A stretch of 64,000 bases of DNA from Longimicrobiaceae bacterium. Lineage in GTDB: Bacteria; Gemmatimonadota; Gemmatimonadetes; Longimicrobiales; Longimicrobiaceae. The notes below the pieces were generated by a model, which saw nothing but the letters and a program-made list of their open reading frames with translations, was not told where the DNA came from and ran no database searches. A program made the position numbers and the translations under genes. Location of the stretch: assembly GCA_030447645.1 (NCBI GenBank), contig JAUJOM010000005.1:43716-107715 (forward strand). Direction: 5' to 3'. This document shows positions 55,284-63,845 of this stretch, piece by piece (within the stretch, counting starts at the first letter, position 1; every line of letters starts with the position of its first letter).

Positions 55284-55403
55284 CCCGCCGCTGCAGACCG
55301 ACACAACGCTGCGCCGCCTTGCCTCTTTCTACTCTCCGCGTCAACGTTGCCTCTTCGAACGGCCCCGTCGCGTTGTGCGGCTGAGCGGCCGACCGGTGCG
55401 CGG
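55278..55403 (+). repeat. attC site 2, degenerate
   Basis: R'' core GTATAAC (55278-55284). The arms GCCGCTGCAGACCGACACAA and TTGTGCGGCTGAGCGGC pair well over about 20 bases. No good R' core is seen at the far end (GGTGCGC near 55396), so the site may be inactive. The rest of the gap to 55531 holds only the ribosome binding site of the next gene. Confidence 0.55.
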
Positions 55404-55531
55404 CGCGATTGGGTTCGAGGCTGAAACCCTCGGCTGCACCCGCCCGTAGTGGATGCATCCGAACTGGTTCCGCGCTCAGCGTGTAGCCCGTATGCCGCCA
55501 AGCCTGCCCTCGAAAGATCAGGAGAAGCATC

Positions 55532-56386
55532 GTGAAATCATCCCTTATGCGCGTGTCCGTCGTGCTGGCACTTGCCTGTTTCGCGCTCTCGCCGCTGAAC
55601 GCTCAGCAAGCGCGTAGCGCCCCCACAACGCTCGCCCACCCCCAAGTCCTGATCCTTGGCACCTATCATATGGGAGGGAGCAGCGACTACATCCAGACGT
55701 CCACCGACGACGTACTTTCGTCCAGGCGTCAGCGCGAGATCGAAGCCTTGGTGGACGCCCTCGCCGCCTTCCGTCCCACCAAGATCATGGTGGAAGCGCC
55801 CCTCGCTCGTGATTCGGCGCTTAACGCGCGCTATGGGCGGTACGCTGCCGGCCAGGACACGTTGCGGCGGAACGAAACCGACCAGATCGGCTTTCGGCTT
55901 GCGAAGCGGTTGGGCCACGGCCGGGTGTACGCCATCGACTACTCGCAGGACGAGGACATTGGGCGCGTCGTCGGGTGGGCAGCCCAGCACGGCGACACGG
56001 GGTTCGTCAACCTGGTCCAGTGGTTCGGGGCGCGGATGCAGGCGAGAAGCGACAGCCTGCGTGGGATCACGGTCTCCGAGTCCTTGCGCCGGTTGAACAG
56101 CCCCGCAGAGGATGCGCTCGGACAGAGCGCATACCTGCGCATGGCACGCGTCGGGCGCGACAGCACGTACGTCGGCGCCGACGTGGTGGCGGGCCGCTAC
56201 GCACGGAACCTGAAGATCTTCGCCAACCTGGCCCGCCTGACCGAGCCCGGCGACCGCGTGCTGGTCATCTATGGCGCCGGTCATGGCAAGCTGCTGCGGG
56301 ACTTCGTCCGCGAGTCCCCGGACCTCGAACTGGTAGACACGGACCGGTACCTGGCACCGCGAAGGGCTGCGCCCCAGCGCAGGTAG
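55532..56386 (+). CDS. DUF5694-like exported protein (cassette gene)
   Basis: 284 residues with a signal peptide (MKSSLMRVSVVLALACFALS). HPQVLILGTYHMGGSSDY, RQREIEALVDALAAFRPTKI, RVYAIDYSQDEDIG and VLVIYGAGHGKLLRDFV follow the DUF5694 pattern, a TraB/EreA-like fold in which GTYH and the GAGH histidine probably form the active site. The GTG at 55532 is preceded by AGGAG. The stop is 6 bases before an attC core. Periplasmic; substrate unknown. Confidence 0.8.
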   Translation: MKSSLMRVSVVLALACFALSPLNAQQARSAPTTLAHPQVLILGTYHMGGSSDYIQTSTDDVLSSRRQREIEALVDALAAFRPTKIMVEAPLARDSALNARYGRYAAGQDTLRRNETDQIGFRLAKRLGHGRVYAIDYSQDEDIGRVVGWAAQHGDTGFVNLVQWFGARMQARSDSLRGITVSESLRRLNSPAEDALGQSAYLRMARVGRDSTYVGADVVAGRYARNLKIFANLARLTEPGDRVLVIYGAGHGKLLRDFVRESPDLELVDTDRYLAPRRAAPQRR

Positions 56387-56392
56387 TGCGCC

Positions 56393-56399
56393 GCCCAAC
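56393..56399 (+). repeat. attC half-site (R'' core) beside the IS110 remnants
   Basis: GCCCAAC, 6 bases after the DUF5694 stop, exactly where an attC should begin. The expected arms do not follow; sequence to 56619 is unrelated and holds no gene. Probably an attC cut by insertion. Confidence 0.5.
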
Positions 56400-56619
56400 A
56401 CCGTCTCCGGGGAATAGGCCGCTTCCCAGGCGGAGCACAATCGGCTCCGCAATGGCTCTTCTTGCGACATCCCGCGTGCGCTCTCAGGCTCCTTGTGGCA
56501 GTGCCGGTTCAGGATCGAGGTGGACAGTGGCGTCCACACCGCGGGCTCGCCGGTTCAGTTAACCTAGCTCTTCTTGAGCAGTCCCAGTTGGCTAGGGCAC
56601 GACGCGCCGGGCTTCCCAT

Positions 56620-57551
56620 TCAAGTCGGATGGCTCCCCTCCCGTGCTGACCGGCGTGGCCACTGCGACTGCTTGATCCTCGAGAGCGGCCCCTTGAACTG
56701 AATCAGTCGATCTGCTGCTTGCCGTGGTAGCGCGCGAGGTTTGGGGATCGCCCGCGCAATGAAGCGGTTCTTCTTGCGGGCTTTCTTCTGCTCGAAGGCA
56801 CGGATCTCGGGTAGTACTGAACCGCACGCACCACGGCGTTGCTGGCTCAGATGGCGGTTCCCCTCTTTGCTGCGCTTGTGGCGGACCTTGCCCCCGGAGT
56901 TGTCCGCCCCAGGCACCAGGCGGCAGTAAGAAAAGAAGTCCCGTTCCGTGGCGAAGCGCTCCATGCCGTCGATCTCCAGGTAGAGCGTGAAGGGCCGTGA
57001 TCTTCGCCGAGGTCGCTGCACGTCCTCGTTCGGCACCAGCTGCAGCAGCGGCCTGATCCTGACGGGTGAGGCGATCTGCTCCTCCCGGCTGGCCTGCAGC
57101 TGCGCCGGAGGAGGCATGAAAAGAGTAGTTGTACTTCTCCAGAAGCCTCGCAATGCTGTTCAGGCAGCTGCTGCCTCTCCACCAGGCGCAAGCGCGCACG
57201 CAGAACTCGCATGCAGGGCTGATCATGTGCGCCGGGACCAGGTCCGCACGCAGAAGCAGAGCGAGGGTGAGCGAGTCCACGCGATCGGTCTTCACCTTGG
57301 CCGCGCTGATCGCCTTGAGCTTGCGTGCATGGGCGAGCGTCAGCGAGATGTCCTGTTCGGCACACAGGTCAGCCACCCAGTACCAGCTTCCCGTCGACTC
57401 CACCACCGCACGGTGCGGACCTGGAAGAGCGGAGCGTAGCGCAGCACATCGGACTCCGGGCACGAATACGCTTCTGTCGGACCTCGACGCCCGCGGCATC
57501 AATCGTGGCAATCACCAGGTCCCGCTTGTGCAGATCAATCCCGTGCGTCAA
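56620..57551 (-). pseudogene. IS110-family transposase, frameshifted copy A
   Basis: Starting from a TTG at 57551, MTHGIDLHKRDLVIATIDAA is the DEDD-nuclease start of IS110 transposases (GIDxHK). ISLTLAHARKLKAISAAKVK, TDRVDSLTLALLLRADLVPA, the serine-domain region around SSGAAAGQPGG and GMERFATERDFFSYCRLVPG, with KRSKEGNRHLSQQ at the end, follow in different frames. At least three shifts, so no complete transposase is made. Confidence 0.75.
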
Positions 57552-58150
57552 CGTCCACGAAAAGGGTGCGTCTCCAACCCATGCCGAGAATGCAAAGGTC
57601 TTTTGGAAGTATCAAGCGGATGCAATGGACGAACCCGCGTGCATACTTTTGCGCTGAGGTCAGACTTGTGTGCCGCGGGCTCGCCACTGATCCTTTTCGT
57701 TCTATGAGAGCGAACGTCAAGGGCGCACTCCTCCGTGCTGATCGCAGAATGCTTTCATCCTTGACGATCAGCCCCTTTGTTTGCCCCAGCGCGCGAGCGA
57801 TTGAGGTGCTCTTGGGTAGGCGGCTCAGTCTTCTTCCGCATCCGTCATCTCCTGTTTGGCTCCGGTTCCGGTTAGACGTTCGGCAAAGCGTTCTCGGTCG
57901 CAGGGGTGCGAACCATGGTTCTATCTGAGACTCGGCCTTGAGCCGGCCTGACGCTTTTTCGGGTCCTGCGAGGGGGCCTGGAGTTAGACAGTGCCTCGGC
58001 TGACTGTGGCCGGGCGAACGAAAAGGTAGAGACTGCCCCTCGCACCCTGCTGTCTACGGACCTTTCGGAGCTGGGCTCAGAAGTGACGTGACCTGCACCT
58101 CTTTCCTCGGCTCCGGACGTTATGTCGCCTGCTTGCTCAGTTGTGCCGGG
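57552..58150. other. Non-coding part of the IS110 elements
   Basis: About 600 bases with no supported gene, upstream (on the minus strand) of transposase A and downstream of transposase B. In IS110-family elements such end regions encode the bridge RNA that guides target choice, so part of this stretch may be that RNA gene. GTTAGAC occurs twice, at 57871 and 57983. Confidence 0.4.
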
Positions 58151-59182
58151 TCATAGCTCCCCTGTCTTCCAGATCCGGAGTGTCAGGGCAGCCAGTTTGC
58201 GCGCCAGCGTCACCCGGGCCAGCTCCTCCTTCATGCCACGCTCCACCATGGCTCGGTAGAAATCCTGGAGCGCACCCGGACGTGCGGCGGCGGCACTGGC
58301 GGCACCCTTGAAGATGTTCTTGAGAGATCGGTTGTGATTCTGGTTCAAGCCCCGGGTCATCGGCGTTCTCCGCCGACGAACCACGTGGCCCTCCTGGAGG
58401 GCGTAGTCCGCGCTGGAGAGTGACCACCGCGAGCCCGCAGTATGCCCACAGGTTCCGCTTCGTGCGGAATCTCCAGGGCGTTTGCATCACCGCAAGGAGC
58501 AACGCGACACGTACGGGTCCGAGAAACGGGATGCCGAGGAGCCGCTCCCATGCAGGATCTTTCCGTGCCTCGGCAAGCAGCGCGGCCTTGGCCTGCTGCC
58601 GGATCTCTTTCAGAATGTCGAGCTGCGCGGAAAGGGACTCCGCCCGGAAGCGCACGGCCCGGCTCGGGCAGCTTGCCCAGCCATTCGCCGCGGGTGTCCG
58701 GCTGATAAACTGCCGGGCCCGGGGTGCGGATTGCACGGGCGCGAAAGAGTGCCTTGAGCCGCAGCATGGTGCGCGTGGTGTCCTCGACCGTGTTCTCATA
58801 GGTGCGGGCAAGTTCCTTGAGGGCGGCTCGGTGGCCGCTGCCATGGTAGACGGCGCGCAGGCTGCCACGACGAAGATCCTCAGAGAGCTGATCGGCATCC
58901 GCGATGTCGCCCTTGTTGCCCTGCCGCTTCTCCCCGCGCCGGTCGCAGACGAGCACGCGGTGGACGCGGGGGATGAGCAGATCGTGCAGCCACTGCGCCT
59001 GGGTGCCTTCCTCGAAGGTGACATGAACACTGCCGCGCATGCCGATAAAGAACTCCGAGCAAAGCATCTTTCTCGGTCGGCAGGATGCTGCGCGCGAGGA
59101 TGCGTCCGCTGTCCTCGCGGACCGATGCGACGGTGGTTGCCTGATGAACATCCAAGGCTACATACTTCGTGGTGCGTTTCAT
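58151..59182 (-). pseudogene. IS110-family transposase, frameshifted copy B
   Basis: MKRTTKYVALDVHQATTVAS (start 59182) gives the DEDD Asp. SVHVTFEEGTQAQWLHDLLI, RRGEKRQGNKGDIADADQLS, RTYENTVEDTTRTMLRLKAL, LLGIPFLGPVRVALLLAVMQ with WRFRTKRNLWAYCGLAVVT, and the end LNQNHNRSLKNIFKGAASAA with RNPxxR-like helices lie in different frames. About 340 residues if repaired. Different in sequence from copy A. Confidence 0.75.
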
Positions 59183-59258
59183 GAGCGCCGCTCCTGGGCT
59201 GGGTCCACGCTTCGGTGACACATCCATGGTACCATCCAGGGGCGCGCTCTCAAAATGC

Positions 59259-59265
59259 GTTAGGC
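59259..59265 (+). repeat. attC half-site (R' core)
   Basis: GTTAGGC, an exact GTTRRRY core, 23 bases before the next cassette gene, the normal spacing in this array. The other arm is lost to the IS110 insertion. Confidence 0.55.
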
Positions 59266-59288
59266 TAGCAGCAAAGGTGCTCCTCCAG

Positions 59289-59894
59289 ATGATGCCCATT
59301 CTGAGTCAACAGGAAGAGCGAGCGAAGGTGCTTCGTAGACACTTGGTGTATCTCCGCGCTCTGAACAATCATCCCGATGCGAACGAGGGCGGGTTTCACG
59401 TGTGGCTCGCAGGTGCGCTACGTACGCTTCTGGTGGATAACAAGTACGGACCGGTTCTCATCGACTACGCGAAAGAGATTGGCGTTCCACTCCGGATCTG
59501 GGGCCCCCGACCTCCGCTTGCTCCTGCCGACGGGAATCTTCGTTTTGCATGGAATGCTTTAATCGCAGCGGCCCGACCCGAGGCTAATGCACACGAGATG
59601 TCGATCCAGGAATACCTGGAGACGCCTCTTGCCACACCTGCCGGCTATGTCACACCTCGCCGATTGATTCATGAGGTTGCCAGCACCGAGCGCGCGGCTC
59701 ACCTGGGTTTCCGCAAGTCCGCGCAACTCGAATTGTTGAAAGGCGGTCTGTTGTCCCGTGCTGTCGTAGTCTATAAGGAATCCGAGTTGCAGCGAATCAT
59801 GGGTCAGCTAACCGATTGGGTACTCGAAGCAATTCAGTTACTTCTGTGCGATTCCAGTGGTGCCGCCGAGCAGGATTCCGCAACCGGCGGGTGA
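59289..59894 (+). CDS. Cassette protein of unknown function
   Basis: 201 residues, soluble, no signal peptide. MMPILSQQEERAKVLRRHLV is a helical start; GGFHVWLAGALRTLLVDNKY, GPVLIDYAKEIGVPLRIWGP and YLETPLATPAGYVTPRRLIH are the most distinctive parts. It resembles uncharacterised proteins of about 200 residues in soil bacteria and metagenomes. Flanked by an R' core upstream and a good attC downstream, so it is a complete cassette. Confidence 0.7.
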   Translation: MMPILSQQEERAKVLRRHLVYLRALNNHPDANEGGFHVWLAGALRTLLVDNKYGPVLIDYAKEIGVPLRIWGPRPPLAPADGNLRFAWNALIAAARPEANAHEMSIQEYLETPLATPAGYVTPRRLIHEVASTERAAHLGFRKSAQLELLKGGLLSRAVVVYKESELQRIMGQLTDWVLEAIQLLLCDSSGAAEQDSATGG

Positions 59895-59945
59895 GTGGAG
59901 TTCTATGCAGTTCGAAGTTCCACTCGGTGTGGATACGCCTAGAGG

Positions 59946-60067
59946 GTTTAACATAGCGCTGCAGCGACCGACGGCCGGGCATTTGGGAGAGCATGTGCTT
60001 GCCCCGGCATCTTCTCCTCCCATACTCCCCGCCAGGCCCTCGGCGCCTGAGCTTGGTTCTGTTGGGC
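59946..60067 (+). repeat. attC site 3
   Basis: R'' GTTTAAC (59946-59952) and R' GTTGGGC (60061-60067). Arms AGCGCTGCAGCGACCGAC and CTCGGCGCCTGAGCTTGG can pair imperfectly. 122 bp; follows the unknown gene ending at 59894. Confidence 0.8.
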
Positions 60068-60092
60068 CGCTTCTCCTTTTGCCGTCGTTCTT

Positions 60093-60506
60093 ATGCACGC
60101 TCGAATTCTGCTACTCCTCGTCGCTCTGTTCGTCTCGGTTCCAAGCTCCGGCGCGGCGCAGTCATCGCCGCAGCCGCTACAGCTCTCCCCTGAGGAGCCG
60201 TGCCGCCCGCCGTTCCGGTGCGACTCACGGTTGCGGTCAGTAGATGCGAACGATCTGACGTATCGGGCCGGAGCCCAGAATGCCACGGCTGCAATCAGCC
60301 ACACGCCAATTCCGATTCCGCTCATCGGGGCGGTAGCCGGGGCAGGGGCAATGGCGGGCCTGCTCTGGTACGGCTGTCGTAACACCGACTGCATCTTTGA
60401 CCCAACCCTCCCGCTTGCGGTTGGCGCGGGTGTGGGATTCCTGGTGGGTCTCATCGTTGATGCAGCACTGCATTCCCCAAAGCCGGACACCACAGCTTCT
60501 CCGTAG
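60093..60506 (+). CDS. Exported small cassette protein
   Basis: 137 residues. MHARILLLLVALFVSVPSSG is a signal peptide, followed by a Pro-rich stretch and two hydrophobic glycine-rich segments (LIGAVAGAGAMAGLLWYGC; PLAVGAGVGFLVGLIVDAAL). The pair of cysteines around NTDC may form a disulfide. Similar glycine-zipper-like small membrane proteins occur in Gemmatimonadota. Function unknown. Starts 26 bases after an attC R' core. Confidence 0.7.
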   Translation: MHARILLLLVALFVSVPSSGAAQSSPQPLQLSPEEPCRPPFRCDSRLRSVDANDLTYRAGAQNATAAISHTPIPIPLIGAVAGAGAMAGLLWYGCRNTDCIFDPTLPLAVGAGVGFLVGLIVDAALHSPKPDTTASP

Positions 60507-60514
60507 TCAGCCGC

Positions 60515-60639
60515 GCCCAACACGCGCATGAAAGCGACAAAGGGCCGTGCATTCTTGCGGTTTGGGCGGTTGCTTTGGGTTCCGTGCGCGACGTACGTTC
60601 AGCGACGGGCCCTTTGCGCCTTATGCTTGAACGTTCGGC
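60515..60639 (+). repeat. attC site 4
   Basis: R'' GCCCAAC (60515-60521) and R' GTTCGGC (60633-60639). Inner arms AGCGACAAAGGGCC and GGGCCCTTTGCGCC pair; outer arms also pair. 125 bp. Confidence 0.85.
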
Positions 60640-60661
60640 GGCTCTCTATGGAATCGGTTAT

Positions 60662-61018
60662 ATGAACGAGGACTCGCCCTTACACCTGGGTGAGCCGGAC
60701 CTGACGTACCAATTGGATGCCGAGCATCGCGCTCAGGTCCGCGCACCGTTTGATCCTGACGCGTTCGAGCATCTACTCCAGAGAACGATACCCGAAGTTC
60801 GTCCATTTCTCCTGGAGGGCCTCTTTCGCCAGCGGCGGACGCCGGGGTGGAGCCATCTTTCTCGGATCCATGACTCGGTGCTTCAGGCCCTGCTGGATGA
60901 GGCATGGCAGCCGTTCTGGGATGGCCACCCGACCGAGGTGCTTGAGGATGAATCCATAGACGGCTATCCGGGACGGCTCCTTGCGCTGGAGCGACGGCGA
61001 CTATCCGACTCCGTCTGA
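60662..61018 (+). CDS. Cassette protein of unknown function
   Basis: 118 residues, soluble and acidic. MNEDSPLHLGEPDLTYQLDA, FDPDAFEHLLQRTIPEVRPF and LDEAWQPFWDGHPTEVLEDE are the recognisable parts; no family is known to me. The ATG at 60662 is the first start after the attC, 23 bases from its core. It ends 56 bases before the next attC. Flanking sites make it a complete cassette. Confidence 0.65.
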   Translation: MNEDSPLHLGEPDLTYQLDAEHRAQVRAPFDPDAFEHLLQRTIPEVRPFLLEGLFRQRRTPGWSHLSRIHDSVLQALLDEAWQPFWDGHPTEVLEDESIDGYPGRLLALERRRLSDSV

Positions 61019-61073
61019 CGTGTGGTTGCCGATCGTTAGCTGGCCCACCCAGGATCCAGCCATGCTGCCCGCC

Positions 61074-61165
61074 GCCGAACCAGTGGCTGCAGCGGACGCC
61101 GGACCCTACATCCAGCAGTAGGACAGATCTGTTCAGCCCGCCGCCGCTGAGCCTGGGCGTTGGGC
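61074..61165 (+). repeat. attC site 5
   Basis: R'' GCCGAAC (61074-61080) and R' GTTGGGC (61159-61165). CAGTGGCTGCAGCGGACG and GCCGCTGAGCCTGGGC are the standard left and right arms. 92 bp. Confidence 0.88.
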
Positions 61166-61187
61166 GGCTGTTCTTGGAGGGCAGGCT

Positions 61188-61883
61188 ATGTCTGAATCTA
61201 AATCAAGACGTCAGTTCATCGCCGGTGCGTTGCATGGTACAGCAGTTCTTGGTGTTGCTGCCGGGGCTGCTATTTTGGGGGCGGGAAACACCTACAAGGC
61301 TGCGGGGCCGATCCAGAAAGGAACCGAGGTGAATCCACGGCTGTTCACATTCGTCGGTGGCAAAGTCGGGGCATGGTCTATTGTCCAGGTCAAGGCAGTG
61401 GTCGGCGACCCCCTCCCCGTAGCGGAGAGGCTGGACGTCGTCCACGGGGCTGTTCCCGCGGCGCCCGACGGCGCGAAGTGGGTCCTGCGCGGGGTCACGA
61501 GCAACGTGCGCTACATCACCCGCGCCGAGCAAGACCTCCTCGCGGCCAAAGAGGTGGACCTGGGCCAACCGGAAGCGACTCGGGCGGCCCTGATTCCGAT
61601 CAAGAAGAATGCAGCGTGGTGGGCTCTCCCCCAGGACAAGCGCCGAAGGATTTTTGAGGAAAGTTCCTGCCACATCAAAACGGGTCTAGAGTACCTGCCT
61701 GCGATCGCCCGCCGCCTCCACCACTGCCGCGACTTGGGTGAGGCTGAACCGTTCGATTTCTTGACCTGGTTCGACTACGCGCCGGAACATGCGCAAGCAT
61801 TCGAGGAGTTGGTGGCTGAGTTGCGGGCGACCGAAGAGTGGAAGTTCGTTGGAAGAGAGATCGACATGCGGTTGGCGCGCTGA
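61188..61883 (+). CDS. Chlorite dismutase-like cassette protein with Tat-type signal
   Basis: 231 residues. SKSRRQFIAGALHGTAVLGV is a twin-arginine signal (SRRQFI), predicting export in a folded state. The C-terminal half (FEESSCHIKTGLEYLPAIAR, RLHHCRDLGEAEPFDFLTWF, EWKFVGREIDMRLAR) resembles chlorite-dismutase-family proteins; the histidine pair in RRLHHC sits at the proximal heme ligand position. The first 90 mature residues are less clear. Strong ribosome binding site GGAGGG before the ATG. Heme binding is inferred. Confidence 0.7.
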   Translation: MSESKSRRQFIAGALHGTAVLGVAAGAAILGAGNTYKAAGPIQKGTEVNPRLFTFVGGKVGAWSIVQVKAVVGDPLPVAERLDVVHGAVPAAPDGAKWVLRGVTSNVRYITRAEQDLLAAKEVDLGQPEATRAALIPIKKNAAWWALPQDKRRRIFEESSCHIKTGLEYLPAIARRLHHCRDLGEAEPFDFLTWFDYAPEHAQAFEELVAELRATEEWKFVGREIDMRLAR

Positions 61884-61891
61884 ACCAAGCC

Positions 61892-61950
61892 GCCTAACCA
61901 GGGCACGGAGCCGACGCGCTACCGCGCGGCTTATGCCCAAGCCGTTAGGT
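61892..61950 (+). repeat. attC site 6, textbook 59-base element
   Basis: R'' GCCTAAC (61892-61898) and R' GTTAGGT (61944-61950), 59 bp in all. The inner arms AGCCGACGCGC and GCGCGGCTT give the same hairpin as classical attC sites of mobile integrons such as aadA cassettes. Last site of the array. Confidence 0.93.
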
Positions 61951-61961
61951 CGCTACCAGCG

Positions 61962-62831
61962 TCATTCCGCGGCGGTGAAGCGCCGCGCCACGGTCATGTG
62001 ATAGACCGGCTGCTTGTTCTCCATCATCACCCGTAGCGCGCCCTGTTGGCGCATTTCGAGGATTGTCCGGCCGAGTTCCGCCTGCAGCACTTTGGCGTGT
62101 TCTTTTCCCGCTTCTTCGAGCATAGCTACCTCCATTTGCCGCGCTCCAGGTGCCGGGCCCGATGACCGCGGCTCCGCCGGGACCGCGAAGCGTTCGTGCG
62201 ATACATCAATAGTGGTTCCGAACTCGTGGGCGCTCACCGTCTGGGAGGCGTAGGAATTGATCTTCCGGAGATCCCTCTGCGTCTCGTCCGTGCGGAGTGC
62301 GGAGGTCACCTTCATGCGGTAGCGGGGAAGCCCAAGGCTGTCCAGCCGCGCCTGGAAGCGGCGCCCCAGGTGCACCAGCATCGCGCGGGTATCCGGTGTC
62401 ACGTAGGGCACCGAGTGGTCCATCTCCCGCAGCACCCAGTAGGGGGTACTGTCCCCCACGGCCACGAGGCGGCCCTGCTGCCGCAGCCGCTCGATCTCCG
62501 CGTCGCCGGAGACGCGAAAACCCAGGCGCCGCGCGATGGCGATCTGCTCCGCATTGCGGTCCCGACGGAGCTCGCCCACCTCCCTGGCACGTAACGCCGG
62601 TACCTGTTCAAACGCTGCCTTCAACGAATCGCCTCCGGCCGCGAGCTGAATTCGCACCTCGGCCGAGTCTGCTGCGGTCATGGGGGGCGCCGGCGGATCC
62701 CGCCGTGGCGGCTCCTCCACCTGGCGCTGCGGAAGCGTTGGTGGATGATTTTCCGCATCGTCCCGCTCGCCACCTGTGCAGCCCCCCGCGCCAAGAATCG
62801 CAACCCATCCCGCCGCAATCCAGCTTCGCAT
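61962..62831 (-). CDS. DUF5715/M15-like peptidoglycan peptidase-related lipoprotein
   Basis: 289 residues. Signal MRSWIAAGWVAILGAGGC with lipobox GAGGC, then a Pro-rich linker. The C-terminal half has MKVTSALRTDETQRDLRKIN, QTVSAHEFGTTIDVSHERF and PVYHMTVARR, reminiscent of M15 D-Ala-D-Ala carboxypeptidases (SxHxxGxxxD and a final His). All three likely zinc ligands are present. It would act on the cell wall from the membrane. It points left toward the cassette array and marks its right border. Confidence 0.8.
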   Translation of the reverse strand: MRSWIAAGWVAILGAGGCTGGERDDAENHPPTLPQRQVEEPPRRDPPAPPMTAADSAEVRIQLAAGGDSLKAAFEQVPALRAREVGELRRDRNAEQIAIARRLGFRVSGDAEIERLRQQGRLVAVGDSTPYWVLREMDHSVPYVTPDTRAMLVHLGRRFQARLDSLGLPRYRMKVTSALRTDETQRDLRKINSYASQTVSAHEFGTTIDVSHERFAVPAEPRSSGPAPGARQMEVAMLEEAGKEHAKVLQAELGRTILEMRQQGALRVMMENKQPVYHMTVARRFTAAE

Positions 62832-62832
62832 C

Positions 62833-63816
62833 CTATCTTTTGCGCGAGCGGCGACGCTTGCGTGGCCGGGAACTCAGCAGCAGGCCCGCGGCCACGGCGG
62901 CTCCCAGGCCAAGCAGCACACCCAACGGCACGATTTTAGGCGCGGGAGGCACCGATACCACGCCGCTCGCGTCGGCCACGGCGGGCTGGTCCACATACCG
63001 CCCGTGCTCAGGCACGGCACGGGAATCGAACTCCCGTGCAAGGGTGGCCAGCTCCCGGCGCATCGTTTCTCCCCGAAGCGGCACGCCGTGCCCGGTCGCA
63101 GCCACGGAGGGCTGCAGCCAGGCAAGCTCCTGCACCGAGCGCCCCGCGGCTCCCCAGTCCGGAGTGAAGTACGCCGGGGGCCCGTGTACTTCCGGGCGCT
63201 GGGTGAGTACCGCCAGCGCCGACTCCTGCTTGGTGGTGACGAAAGCATCTCCCGCGATCAGCGTCCGGTCGGCGTCGCGGAAGAGCGCGACGTGCCCGGT
63301 GGTGTGTCCGGGTGTGTGAATCCAGCGCCAGCCGGGCATCCCCGGCACGGATCCATCCTCGGGCAGTGCCTGTATCCGGCCGCCAATGTCAATGGGACCG
63401 CGCGGATATGTCCAGGCAAGGGCGGCCATGGCTCCACCACCGACGGTCGGGTCCGGGGGAGGATACTTGGATCGCCCGGTGAGGTACGGCAGCTCCAGCG
63501 GGTGTGCGTACACCGGCGCGTCCCAGGCTTCCGCCAGCTCGCGAACCGCCCCCACGTGATCGAAGTGCCCGTGGGTGAGGATGATCGCCGCAGGCCTGGA
63601 GTCTTTGCCGAACAGCTCTTCCGCCGCACCGGTGATGCGATGTCCGAAGCCGTACACGCCGGCGTCTACAAGGACCCATTCACGGTCGGGTGCGCCCGGC
63701 TTCCCGTAAAAGAACAGGTTGGCTATGCCCGTGCACAGATAAAAGACGTCGTCCCCAACAGCTTCGACGGAGCCTCCGGAGGATACGGGGGCGGCGAGTT
63801 CGAGATCAGTGCTCAT
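62833..63816 (-). CDS. Metallo-beta-lactamase-fold hydrolase with C-terminal membrane anchor
   Basis: 327 residues. WVLVDAGVYGFGHRI, IILTHGHFDHVGAVRELAEA (HxHxDH), WIHTPGHTTGHVALFRD and LIAGDAFVTT give a full dimetal site. GVLLGLGAAVAAGLLLSSRP followed by a run of basic residues (RKRRRSRKR) is a C-terminal membrane helix with a cytoplasmic tail, which would place the enzyme domain outside. The stop is one base from the next start, so both genes form an operon. Substrate unknown. Confidence 0.87.
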   Translation of the reverse strand: MSTDLELAAPVSSGGSVEAVGDDVFYLCTGIANLFFYGKPGAPDREWVLVDAGVYGFGHRITGAAEELFGKDSRPAAIILTHGHFDHVGAVRELAEAWDAPVYAHPLELPYLTGRSKYPPPDPTVGGGAMAALAWTYPRGPIDIGGRIQALPEDGSVPGMPGWRWIHTPGHTTGHVALFRDADRTLIAGDAFVTTKQESALAVLTQRPEVHGPPAYFTPDWGAAGRSVQELAWLQPSVAATGHGVPLRGETMRRELATLAREFDSRAVPEHGRYVDQPAVADASGVVSVPPAPKIVPLGVLLGLGAAVAAGLLLSSRPRKRRRSRKR

Positions 63817-63845
63817 CAGCGCGTTTGTTTGAAAGCAAATAAGGT

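Larger units (their letters stand above)
56400..59258 (-). mobile_element. Two decayed IS110-family elements inside the cassette array
   Basis: Two different IS110-type transposase genes, both on the minus strand, lie between an attC R'' core (56393) and an R' core (59259). IS1111-group members of this family are known to insert into attC sites. Exact ends cannot be set because IS110 elements lack clear terminal inverted repeats. Confidence 0.65.
54719..61950 (+). mobile_element. Chromosomal integron gene-cassette array without visible integrase (CALIN)
   Basis: The array holds short plus-strand genes each followed by an imperfect palindrome with GCCCAAC/GTTGGGC-type core sites: sites at 54719, 55278, 59946, 60515, 61074 and 61892, and half-sites at 56393 and 59259. 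The genes are unrelated (acetyltransferase, DUF5694, unknowns, chlorite-dismutase-like). Two decayed IS110-type elements interrupt it. No tyrosine recombinase of the IntI type is present in the window. The left limit is uncertain because the antitoxin gene before the first attC also behaves like a cassette gene. Confidence 0.85.

Noticed and set aside
57871..57989. Two GTTAGAC motifs as further attC cores
   Set aside because: They lie within the IS110 non-coding region, have no paired arms and do not follow a cassette gene.
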